This document shows positions 1 to 15,200 of a stretch of DNA of 64,000 nucleotides, piece by piece (positions within the stretch are counted from its first letter, which is position 1; every line of letters begins with the position of its first letter). The position numbers and the translations under genes are program-made. Location: assembly GCA_030248215.1 (NCBI GenBank), contig JASANG010000796.1, positions 62,001 to 126,000 on the forward strand, in the 5' to 3' direction. This DNA comes from Enoplolaimus lenunculus (taxonomy: Eukaryota; Nematoda; Enoplea; Enoplida; Thoracostomopsidae). Below the pieces are notes generated by a model. It made no database searches and was not told the DNA's origin. It worked only from the letters and a program-made list of their open reading frames with translations.

Positions 1-474
1 CTGAAGGGTTTAAGCAACTCCTAAACACCCGTGACATTTCCTAGGAATGGTTGTATACACGGGCAAAATCGTCCCAAAGACTCAGAGCCCTCCCAGTGTA
101 ACAAGTTCTTGTAATTTATCATTTTAACCCAAGGTCAAAGGTATACAATATTTTGTGAACAAAATTTCTGAGCCAGTTTTATGGCCCATAAACCGACCAT
201 TTATAATCACTGAATTAGGAAATTACCAAGAAGCTTACGCTTAATCCTAGACTGATGCTTAAACTTTTAGATTTTTACTTTAAGCTCCAGCCTAAGCCCA
301 AACTTAGACTTTAAGAAAATAATATACAGTAGTGCGGGGGGATGATAAATCTTACATTCTATCAAACTAAAACTTGTGTGATGGAAAACTTAACCAAGTA
401 CCGCCCGTTGAATGGCAGTAAGTGTAGTTGAATCATTAGGCACCTGTTCCCAAGTAATGATCCCACTATACAAC
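1..474. other. Region 3' of the FEZF coding sequence
   Basis: No coding segment is recognisable here. On the minus strand this is the 3' UTR and downstream flank of FEZF. A possible acceptor at 445-444 would give an alternative last exon of only two codons (stop at 438-436) if the GTAAGA at 485-480 is used as a donor. Reading straight through to the stop at 477-475 is simpler. I saw no clear AATAAA. Confidence 0.4.
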
Positions 475-3808
<3,334 letters not shown>

Positions 3809-4409
3809 ATTTATTAAAAGGAAAGTTTTATACAACACAATAAACTGAAAAATATAAAAACGTGTTTATAAGCAAAACAAAACCTAATGATTTTTTCTCA
3901 AATTCTTCGCAATAAATGCTAAACATTTCGACGGGTTCAAAAATTTACATAGCTAAGCTTAAGTTTTTAGGCACATGCGTAAACACTGAGCATAAGTTAA
4001 GAATTATGTTGACTAACTGAAATTAGGCCGTCGAAACAAACAAGTGATAAACAACTTTAGGAAATACTGTCAACAAATCTATATTATTAAAGCTGAAAAG
4101 CCCTTCATACGTATTTTGAATAGCGTTCCAGGTGTTAAAATGAATGTTTCATGTAAAAACAAGAGGCAAAATCTATATGTATATGCAAATTTTATAACAC
4201 ATTCCTTTCAAAGTCAATGTATGCTATGTAGCAAATAAGAGTGAACCGAAATGAACTAAACAAAAAGTACATATCACACTGTTTTTAGGAATAAATTTTG
4301 GCAGCAATGTTTTAGGGTGGTAAATTTGATACCACTTTGATTAGTCCATTTTATTATTTGGCTAATATTCAAATGCGAGAGCGGAGTGAAAAACAATTAT
4401 TATGATAAT

Positions 4410-4450
4410 AGTAGTTAAACACCCCTTTTGGTAAGGGGTGTTTAACTACT
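4410..4450. repeat. Perfect 18-bp hairpin
   Basis: Positions 4410-4427 and 4433-4450 are exact inverted copies of AGTAGTTAAACACCCCTT around a 5-base loop. It lies about 600 bp upstream of the FEZF start. It may be a tiny MITE remnant or a stem in a transcript. It is followed by a T-poor stretch, so nothing points to a terminator. Confidence 0.7.
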
Positions 4451-4653
4451 GATAATATCAACAATACAGAAAACTTCGTCTGGGCATATATAACTAAAAA
4501 CAATGAATGTTCTTCAGTTCAGACTTTATAACTTCAAAGCTCTAGTAAGCAGAAATTTGAATTATCAGATGCACTAAACTGATGTTTTTTGATTCGTGTC
4601 GACGATTGATCTTTAGTTGAAATAATAATTTTGAGTTTAGATGCATAAATATA

Positions 4654-5063
4654 CTGCAGAGACTCGAATAAAGAGGGGTGTAATAAGAAGAGAGTTTCCA
4701 ATTTGTGTTCACATCACTAGGAATCTGCATTACTAATTTGAGTCTGTCAATGGAAGTCCTAATTTAAGTCCATAAAACAGACCAAAGCAGAACAATAGCC
4801 TAGACTGCTCAAACATGTAACGATGCTTTAGACTGCCCGCATGAACATTACTAAATTCAGAAAAACATTAACGGATATTGTAATCAATAAAAATGCTTCG
4901 AAGCAAGTCAGCTCTGCCCAGAAAAAAGAATATAAAAGCAGGCTGTTGGGTCCAGCTAACATAGTGTGAATTAAAAATAGATAACAGTGCGTAACCGAAT
5001 AACAGGGAGTCTCATATTGAGAGACAGAATAAATATCAGCCCCCCTCTTAGTCGTATTAATAG
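4654..5063. mobile_element. Tc1/mariner-like MITE, older copy
   Basis: The left end (CTGCAGAGACTCGAATAAAG, then AGGGG) and the right end (CCCCCTCTTAGTCGTATTAATAG) match the termini of the better-kept element at 27921-28310. Shared internal text includes the repeated word GAGTCCATAA / AGTCCATAAA and AATAAATATCA before the right end. The left end is flanked by TA. It is about 410 bp with no coding capacity. Confidence 0.6.
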
Positions 5064-8000
5064 AACTTTATTTTAGAGTTTACTAAAACTACAAATTATT
5101 CTCTAAGAGTAAATATTTCGAGGCGGCAATCCTTGAAAACAATGAACAATAGTGTTTAGACGATTTACTTACAAAACTTTATTTCTGACAGGGTTAACAA
5201 GGTTAGAAGATAAATACCGTTCATGTAACAGTTGTCACTTTGTTATTACACTTGTATTGAAATTAGCATAAAAAACACCGAATAGCCATACTATTGAAAG
5301 AAACAAATTTTGCAAATGTTTCAACTGTGTCAGGGTCAATGATATAATAAGTTGATTTAATGAAATTTTTTTAAAATGTTTAAATTCTGTACTAAACGGA
5401 TACTATAATTGTGATGGCTTCAACTACTTGGTATCAGCCGGCCCTTTTCTGTAAAGTGTTCTACATCATAAGAACATTTTCTCAATAAAATCATTTTTTA
5501 AATATAATAGTAACTAGTCTGCCAGCTTTGCGCAAAAGTAGCGAAAGCACAAAAATTTCTTTGCAAATTTTGCTTTGATAGAACAATCACGTGTATTTCC
5601 TAAGAAATTATTGTAAACAAAGTAATGCTAGAAAGTTGCCCAAAATACGTATGTTTGGCGTTCCAGTCTTAATACGTAGATATATAAACTCATATATACC
5701 GCACACAAATACCTACCTACATTTTTGTTAATAATTTTATTTTCAATATTTTACCACAATTAGTTGCAACTAAACAGTTATGTTTGCTAAATTATACCGC
5801 AAACATGCCTGCCATGTGAGCGAATCGCTAAATTTCTATCATGGCTTGTCTTTAAACTTATGATAGTACTTTCTCGTTGGATAAAATTTTAGAACCAATT
5901 TTAAAAAATGATTGAACCCATCAAAACTGCTAATGAACTCGCGAAAGTCGACTTAGTCTGTGAGTAGCGGCGCAGCTGTCGTGGGAGGCCTCTTCCTATT
6001 TTTTAATTCAGGTAATTTTGTAATACAAAGAATCAAAAATTTTATGAAAAAACAATAAATGTCTTTCCTTAATACCATACAAATTATATATATATATATG
6101 TATTAAAATAAGCATCATTTGATTTCACGATAGTTTAGCTTACGAGGTTTCTACCACTCTTGTATATAGCGTCCCAGTGTTTGTGAACCCTCCGTTTTAG
6201 ATCAGCTATACACACAAGTGCATAGCCAGGGGATTTCCAGGAATCAACTACCCCTTTGAGAGTTTTGTTCCGGATTTCTTTTAAACACGGTCTGGTGTAC
6301 CACTGGATTGTACTTAGGAAAAAACGTCTAACCTCTATGCTTTGTTTCTAGCCATTTCACTACCTTTTTATGAGCATAATATATAATTCACACTTCTTTA
6401 CGGACAATTCTTCGGCTAAGTAGCAGTGAAGTACGGTGAACTTTCATACAGCTGAAGTATCAATAAACAAAAAACATTTCACGGTTAATTGTTCAAATCT
6501 GCGAATTAAACGCTAAAAAAGACACTCCGGCCAATGTGTCGTCTAAATGGCATATTTAGACATTAATTCAACTCAAATCTATATACTAAACGCAACGCCA
6601 AGAGGTAACCCATTTTGATTTACGTCTTCTATTTTGACTTGAAATACAGTAATACCATCGCGTCCCCTGAACGATGTCTCACACCGCATTGGCTCAATAA
6701 ATACGTCTTCAATTTTTGATTGGCTGGATTTGTGTTTAAAATTGAGACTACAATGCTCACCTCAGCAGATTGTTATTGGACTGATGACTAGCTTTATAAC
6801 GGCAGTAGCAGCAAAAGAGCTGCCGCTGGGCCAATTCATTGAGTTCAGAAGCTTTTGTATACGTTTCTGCCGTTAAATTCAAAAACGTCAATCGTTTTTA
6901 TTGCAAAACAACTGAACCTTTTTGTCCGTACACTGAGGCGCATATTACTTTGATACGTGAACCATTTTTATCTCAGGACTGTATAGAGTAAATATTAAGC
7001 TTAAATAAAGCTTTAAAGTTAAAAATTACGCCAGGCCATCCCAAAAGGGATTGCAATTTTCACGTTTGGGTCATAGAAATAACTTGAGCAGTTGTGAAAT
7101 TAAACTAACCTAAATGCACTTGTTGCAATATGCTAGCATTGCTTTACACATTTGTCACATCGCCAATTGAAAAATGTCAAATTTTACTAAGAGGTTAGCG
7201 TATTAATTTAATAAACATTTGTGTGTATATGAGACTGGAATCTACTTTCGTAGTTATCATGCTTAGGTACGTCGATTTATCAGTCAGATAAAATTGTGCA
7301 AGGTAACGCAAAGCTACAAAAATGATACGTATGCATTTTTTTGTGTTATGGCCGAGCGAATTCTTGGAAATGACAAAACTCGCCAGGAGTATGCAAAAAA
7401 TTTTGAGTTGCGACTAAAGGTGACGCGCTCACAAAGCGTAGGATGTAAAACTAATAAAATCGCTGACGTCAGCTTCTTATAAAGTTTATAAACTGTGGAT
7501 GCCCGATTGTTTTGACAACTTACGATGTGTCAGGTTTTATACGGGGAAACCAGTTGTAATGCCTTTCATTTGTTAGCAACCTAAAATATGTCCGTTTGCA
7601 GAGATCTGATCGATGCTATTAATCTATATTATTAAAGTGCTGGAATGCTAACTATATAAACGTATGTTTGAGTATTGTTCCAGTAAGCTTTATTGTCAGT
7701 TTTACAACAAAATATAATGTTTGGTCATTTAAGCGTTCAAAAAAGCATAAAGTAGTGAAAATTGTTTCGAAATCAGCCTTGGTCCAGCATGTTTTAGCGT
7801 TATCAATGGTATAGGTGCAAATTTTGAAACCTCTTGACCTGTTTTAGTTTATATATACGTATATATATATAATATAATATTATTTCTCGAGTTATATTTG
7901 TGTACTTTGACGACGAAGCCAAAACTAGGCATTCGTTGCCAATCTGCACAATGAAAACGAATAACAAATTTAAGTTTTAGATTGTAAACCTGATTTTGTA

Positions 8001-8412
8001 GAAGCTGGAACGTCCACGGTACGTATTTACCTTTAAATTCTTACCATTATAGTTTTGTTATGCTGATGCTATGCTGAAAATACATACAATTGTACAGAAA
8101 CTATATGGTTGACTTATTGCTTTTCCCAGCGAATCTACAGTTTTCTGGACTTCGTTACCGTATTATAAACAAGTACGTTAAAGTAAAGCAAAGCATAAAT
8201 TTGGACTCGAAAACAAATATGCTTAGACATAGATTTATCATATGTTCTTGCACGAATATTCCTGAAATCTATTACACTTTTTGCACTTTTAAGTCAATTT
8301 ATTAGCGATTTTGTGATTTGAAATTTACTCTCTTCATAAGTTCGGACAATATGAAAGTTTGTTAAAAATAACTAAAATAAAGCTTCTGTTTACAGGGACC
8401 CAAGAAAGATCA
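5064..8412. other. Intergenic DNA between FEZF and the Tudor gene
   Basis: No coding exon is visible on either strand. There are short AT microsatellites near 6086-6103 and 7855-7880. Being 5' of FEZF, a gene with complex expression in other animals, this stretch could hold enhancers, but no site can be named from the sequence alone. Confidence 0.4.
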
Positions 8413-8546
8413 GTGGCGGAACGTGTTTCTGTGGGACTTAAAAAAGTAAGCTTAAGCTTTAGACTATTTTTTGCTTGCCTTAGGTTTTAGGCTTAGAAAT
8501 AAGCTTATAATACTGTTCCACTCGTGTTCTTTACATTGACCTTTAC
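8413..8546 (+). repeat. Dispersed repeat, copy 1 (AAGCTTAGG-rich)
   Basis: It starts at GGCGGAACGTGTTTCTGTGGG and ends at GTTCTTTACATTGAC. A second copy at 61532-61707 has the same beginning and end with diverged middle text made of CTTAGG words, and a relative in reverse orientation lies near 27360-27480. It has no coding capacity. The family is not recognised. Confidence 0.65.
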
Positions 8547-11500
8547 AGGCAAGGGCTTACGCAAAGGTTTTAGGCGTAGAAAAGCCTTTCCTAAAACCTA
8601 TGTCTAAACAAAGATATATAAAATTATTTTATCGTTAAATCAGCGTATAAAAATAACAGCCCTAAATGATTTTCACTAACATTTGCGAAACTAAAACGAA
8701 GAAATGTTTAATTAAAAGCTTTTAACCAGCAAAAGACAAAATATCTCAGCAAAGGTCGTTATTAGCGGTTGCTTTTTGAGGAGATAAACCATTAATGCTT
8801 TAATAGAAAGGTATATACTCCGCACTTTTAATGCACACGCGTTTACAAATGTATGAATTGCACAATTAGTGTGCGAACAGCAAACGGAAATGTGCATAAG
8901 CTACAAAAGTGCTAAATCTATTAGGTTAAAGATCCTTTTAGGTAAAAGGTCCTAGGTAAAAGGACATCATTGCGCATCTTCTACGAACCATAATCAACAT
9001 GAAACGAATCACAGCAACCTAATAATTTAGGTAAAGACGTGTCACTACTCTCGTTGACCTGATTCGTAACCAATAATTAACTATAAAGGCACGTAAATGG
9101 ATATTAAACGGAGGCTTTTAGACAGAACCTACTCGTGAAAAGCTTTCAATTATGAAATAGTATTTTAGTGTTCGAAACGCATTCTTAAATTTTGTCAGGA
9201 AATTCCATTTAAAAGACGAAAGTTCGCCAGTATAAACCTAAATTGATAATTAGTCACAGTGCCTGAGTTGTCAATCGTTTGGCTTTGCGTTTATACTTTT
9301 GTTCCGATGTTCTGTAAGTATATATGGCCCTAATCCGTCTTTCACATATAGAGTATACTATGAGCAACAAATTACAAACTTATACACATGCAATTTCAAT
9401 ACACCATGTACGGTCTTTAACAGTTAATCACACGTTTACAGTACAAAATCTCACCAAGACAAGACAGCCTAATCAGGCTTGTGATCGCAACGTTTCTTCA
9501 GCTGTGTAGGTATAGGAATGACGTGCTATCAGGGTGCAACTGGAGGTGAAAAATGCCGGAGGTCAACGAAACTTGCCGGAACCGGAGGCTGACCTCCGGT
9601 TGTATCCTGCGTGCTATGTATGAATCAGAAATTGTCAGGTTTGAATAAATATTGACATATATTATGTATCATTCGTAAAACATTTCAAATATATTTCGTT
9701 GAATGAAGTTGTAAAATTCCACCGAGTTACAGTTAGATGTTCTTTCCGTACAAAAACAAAAACATTGTAAAGTTTGTTATATATATTTTCAAGTAATTCA
9801 TGCATGAATTTCGCCGAACAATCAAAACAAATATTTTTGAAAAGTAGAACCAATTTTCGGAACGCAAAAAACACAACACGCTCCCGTTAAAATTGTATGA
9901 AACATGAAGAAACACGTTAATACCTTACAAATTTGTATTTTGTGTAACGATGATTACATTTAGAATAATACGTATTACGTTCCCCGATTCCCGTCATGAA
10001 TTTCTAAGTTTGGGCTCTGCCTGACCACAAATTTGTGAGCTTCAGCACGGCTGAAATCTTTAAAGGACTCGTATTTTCATTGCTTCATGAAATTAATCAC
10101 AAGTTGAGTTCAAAACTAACGCGTTACAGATTGGACAACTGGAAATGTTGCACCAAACAGAAACTCATTTTACAGTTGAGGCAACAAAAATTACGTCTGC
10201 TTTACAATTCAGCTCCATCACTGCCAACCGTGGCCACAAATGTGCAACCGGAGATGAAAAATACGCTAACCGGGGGTTAGCAAAATTGACCGGAACAGAA
10301 GTCATGTCGTAGGTGAAACGAAAGGTACTATAGTTAAAACAATTTTTAATTTTCCAATATGAACAAATATCGGTAAAGTATAGTCACAAATTTTGTTCAG
10401 ACTATATTTTTTAAAGATGCACTGACAACTGATCTCTGAAAAGTTGCACCAAAAATTAACATCAAACTCTGTAAACGATTTAATGTTTGTAAAACAAAGG
10501 ACAATGTAAAAATCTGCTACCCCCTTCCGAATTTTACTAAGAAAAACCAGACCCCCTAAATTTGTGTATTTCAGACAAAAATCGTACCCCGTCTAATTTT
10601 TCGTAGAAAATGCACAACCTATAATTTCTGTATTTGAAGACATATTGACCTTTGTCCGGTTTAGTTTCAGCCTGGGTGTAAATGGATAGTAAACATAACT
10701 GAAATGGGAACGAATAGTGATGAAAGTATGACGGAAACGGGAAACGGATATTGATGTATAAGTTTCAAAGATGTTATATTTTTCTGCCAACACTACAGAA
10801 GAATGCAATTATTCACCGGGTTTTCTAAAACGTAAAAAATAATGGCGGATGCATCCAAATTTCTGAAATTTTGGATGAATTTCGTAATTTTTATTTCGTT
10901 TGGAACAATTGCGGCATATCTGCAATGAAAAATTGCCGAGGTTTATTTGTGATTTATAAGTTATTTGTTAAAGCAGTCAAAAAACTAACATTCAGCTGAG
11001 ATTAGTTTGTGGTCCGACTTTTCCCATTGAAAGTGAACCGGGGTATAATCGCAGGGTCTAATTTTGTAGTAAAGTTCGTCCACTGTCTAAAACAGGACTG
11101 TAACAGTAGTACAAACATATTCCTATCCTAGAATGAGCTTATAGTCTAAAAGCAAAACATTGTCTAAAGCCGTTTTACTCTATTGCAGTCTCGCAGAGAA
11201 CGTTCCACGGTGATCTTTACATAGACCGAAAGTTCACATGGAGTGATTTTTCCTGAAATACATACTTTGAGAATCCGATGTTGTCTAATAAAATTCAGAT
11301 AGAGTCTGATTTTCCGTATAACAGGCGGAATGGCAGAAGTTTTATTGGAGCTACAAGGCGATTTTTAGCCTGACAGACATCCGGTTGTACCCTGGTGGAC
11401 AAACTAGAATGAAATGCATCTTTATAAGTTTTCTGCGCTGTGAAAAAACATCGGAAATGTTAATATTTCCGTTGACCTTTTCCGGCGCCTAACCCTGAAC

Positions 11501-12200
11501 TTGGGTTGTTATACATTCGAGTTGGAAATTTTTTCTAGTTTAAAATTATGAGATTAGGTTTTTTATACATCCGAAAAACAAGTATAAAGCTTTCTTTCAG
11601 GTTTTCATAAAAGAAAATACAAAATATTTCAGGTTAACGGGTTCCAAATTGCGCTACAGCTCCGATGCCATTTAAACACATTAACAATTTTATTAATACA
11701 AAGTATAATATGAAACTGACTAAGTAACGTGAACCTCGCAAACAGAACTCAAACTGATATTGAATCTTAAGTCAGAATAACAAAACAAGTCACATTCCTA
11801 ATATAGAAAGTGACATTAAAACTTAGTCGTAAATACATTACACAATACTTAATACTAAATATGGCCAAAACATACAGGCTACGCTAAATGCAAACACATG
11901 ATAAAAACTATGCCGGTGCCATTGTTTAGGTGTATATTCAGATATATTGGAATTACCAGGGTATTATTAGTATTTTTGTGCTTTGCACTTATTAAATTTT
12001 TAACGCTACCAAAATTCGGTATGCGTATTTAGCTGGAAATTATGCAAGGCCCGATGTTAATATATTAATGAACGGTCGACCAAATAAACTTGAGAACAAC
12101 AGTGCCCGTTTGGTAAACACATTGCTGGAGTAATATAACAACTTGATTAGATATTGCAATGAAAATTTACAATAAATCACTGCAAAACACAAATACGTTT
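8547..12200. other. Intergenic DNA with decayed repeats
   Basis: Apart from the 80-bp hAT MITE listed separately, this holds decayed repeat text. The block about 10660-10900 (starting near CAGCCTGGGTGTAAATGG) is a relative of about 26200-26540, sharing GGAAACGGATATT, GTTTCAAAGATGT-like and TTTTTCTGCCAA words. The block 10235-10300 repeats the CCGGAACCGGAGGTC theme. No exon was recognised. Confidence 0.45.
9530..9609. mobile_element. 80-bp hAT MITE with perfect 8-bp target duplication
   Basis: The terminal repeats are CAGGGTGCAAC on the left and GTTGTATCCTG on the right, with inner GGAGGT / ACCTCC also mirrored. The identical 8-bp sequence CGTGCTAT flanks both ends (9522-9529 and 9610-9617). 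An 8-bp duplication with CAGGG termini is typical of the hAT superfamily. Many degenerate fragments with the same CCGGAACCGGAGGTC core lie elsewhere in the window (about 1051-1100, 10235-10300, 27690-27770, 28440-28515, 62205-62258). Confidence 0.88.
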
Positions 12201-15200
12201 TCATTCAGAAGAAAATAACAGCCAACGAACTGCCACAAACGGCATCACAATAACAGAACAAATCAGGCCAAAGACAACCCGCATAACGCTAAGAAGCGTG
12301 GCTCGTCTATGACTGCAACGAGGAATCTAAAAATAAGTACACAAAATTAATAACAGTCAAATGATGTAGTATTTCATAAATGGCGCCAAAGACATATCTC
12401 AAAGTTATACATGATTGAAGGGTCGTGTGATTAAGGATGCGTCCATGAAATAGTGGAGGAAGAAGCTTTTTGTGATTTTGGAAGCCAATGTGTACTACAA
12501 CCAAGGCCTGGAATTCAAAACAAACAGATTTCTCGATTAATTGCTTGCTTTTATACTACCGATTAGTACACGGACTATCTTAGTTGCAACCAGCCCTTTG
12601 ACAACTGCACCTATTTCACACTGTTTATTAGTTTACCATTTATAAATCTAATTGGCAGTGTGGAATAAAAGTTGAAAATACTTTTGTATATTAAAAAGTA
12701 AAAACACCAATTTGGTGAATCACTAACCGAATTATTTTGATGTTTTCCATCTTCATCCGATGATGCAGTGCAATTTGTGACAGCAGCTTCATTGGCAACA
12801 CCACAGTCACTATCTGTGTTATCGCTAACCTCAACAATCCTTGGCGATGTATCATCACTTGAGCAACAAGACTAGAAGAGTTGAACCATTTAAAAATAAA
12901 TACCCTGACCCCGAGAATCTGGTTCGGACCCGGAATTTTTCGGCGAAAATAACCGGACTGACCGGAACAGGATGCAACTGTAACTGCGAAGAAACAAAAT
13001 TTTTAATCCATGTTTGCCAACCGACACCATTAAAACAATGTGCAAAAATATAAAAACATAAATCTAGCCAAGACATAATTATCGTTATATTTCACTACCG
13101 ACCATACGACCATAAATTTGGTTTCAGATACTGAAAAACGGTAACGCTAAAATTCTGGACATTGTGTTTTCTTTCTATTTGTAAACCGGGTAAAAGTGGG
13201 CGCAGTAAAATTGACCGCCGGGCCTAGCCATTCCAAAATTCGGTCGCGCCTTTCCAGTACCAAAAACGGCACTAAGCTGAAATTTGACGTACTCCATGAT
13301 CTTTTGCTGGTAGTGACCAGAGGGGCAATAAATTTACATGTGGTTCTAAAATGTAAATGCAAATTCAGCAAATCAAGAAGCAATTGTGAACTTGCAACAT
13401 TAAAATCTTTCCAGAACGCGAACAAACAGGAAAGAGCAAACCGTCTAATTGCTCAAAGACACTTGAATTATTTCTCCGACTGCCACATCATAAATAAGTA
13501 TGCTTACATCTTGACTGCGTAACACGTTCTGATTCAGAAACGGTTCAAGTTCAAATTGTTTCATATTGCGAATCATACCGTCATACAAATGCTGTAGACG
13601 AAATCGTTGCTAAAATGTAACTGTATACGACACAAATAAAAAACGTCAATATAAACATCTGACAAAAGTGACAGAAACGTTTGGGTTTAACCAAATTCAA
13701 ATCCAGCTCCGGTTCCGATTCCACGAATAGTCGGAATTGCAATTTTTCATCAATGCTAGCCAGTATTATAGCAATTATATACTAAATTTGCCAGAAGTTA
13801 TGTTAAGTTTCACAACCTTTGTTTGGATCATTTTTCACCGCAGAAATATGAATAATATGCAACATGAAACAGGTTGGTTAAGCGTATAGTACTTGTATGT
13901 AATATTATTCATTATATAGAAAGTGTGGTCATTGAAAATTTACAGTTATAAATCTATATTTCTCGTTTGGGCGGCGCTATACTTGCTGTGCAAGCGCAGG
14001 ACAGTGTTATACGATAACAGACGGCGCCGCACGTTTCAAAAGTATAACGCCACCCATACGGTTCCAGTAAAATTCAATTCCGCTTTGCACCCTGGGTTCA
14101 AGATGTAATAGCAAACGTTGTTTTTTAATGTAATGCTGTATATTTTGAAGCACGTAAACAAAAACTTCTCTACTGAATTTTTACATTCTTTTCAATTATA
14201 ACCTTTTTATCTCCATCACTAGATAAGGCTTACGAACCTCCAAACACAGAATAGGCATTAACACCGGTATTAAATATCACTGTTTGGACCCGAAGTAGAG
14301 TTATGAAAGTTCTCAAAATGCTACATTTAAGAAAACCGTAATATCTATTAGGAAAACCGTAATAACTATTAATCTTGTCACTTTACTTTGCAAAACTGGC
14401 CTGGATAGCACCTAAATAATGCCTGTTCAGGTATCAACATCACAAACAAATTCCTGGAAATTACAGTTATGGGCAGATCTAAGCGCACTTGCGGTCGCGT
14501 TACAATCCGCCGCTCTGATCGCAATTGCTCGCTTTACGGACGAAATAGCTCGGAAGTACGATTTGAACTGCTCGCAGTACTGCGGCCATAATCGAGACCG
14601 CGATTGTCAAATGTTTCAATCTTTCCTTGACGCAGTTATGTGACTTCAAACGCGACCGTAATTGCGTCTCGAGACTCGACTGGTCAATACCAGAGTGCGA
14701 CCGGATACTAATTTACCGGATGTTTTATTTTTACCGGAACAGGAACCAAATATACTACATATATTAAAATGAGTTATTTTTGCTGTATTTTAGCGTGTTC
14801 AAGGTTTTCCTCTGTTGTAAAGTTAGAAAGTTAGTAATTGCTGCTGATAAACGGAAACTATTTAATGCAAAAATCCGTTTATCTCTCGCTCTCTTATATA
14901 ACCTAAAAGTAGCTGAAAATGTATTAAAACTTGAGCTTCTTGACCTGCGGAAAAATGTAGTCGCATGAAAATTTTAGACTCTCACTTGTAAAAAAGCAGT
15001 TTTATAATATTCGTCACCACAACCTTGAATTTCCGGTATCCGGTAGGTACTACCAGATATCCGGTTCCGGTTGATATTAAACGGGTACCGGATATATGGT
15101 AGCACTTTGGTGAAGAACAAAGCAAATTTAACCGCGAGATATAAACCCATGACCACAGTTGCCATCGCTTTTACTGTGGACTTAATTCTGTCTGTAACTG

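Noticed and set aside
12307-12507. Possible extra Tudor-gene exon after TTGAATTCCAG (12508)
   Set aside because: Exons 12871-12728 and 12326-12201 already join in phase 0. This segment has no convincing donor and its open frame runs through the next acceptor, so it is read as intron.
14419-14643. 74-codon plus-strand frame (QVSTSQTNSWKLQLWADLSA)
   Set aside because: Lies in a Tudor-gene intron on the opposite strand, with no motif or splice context.
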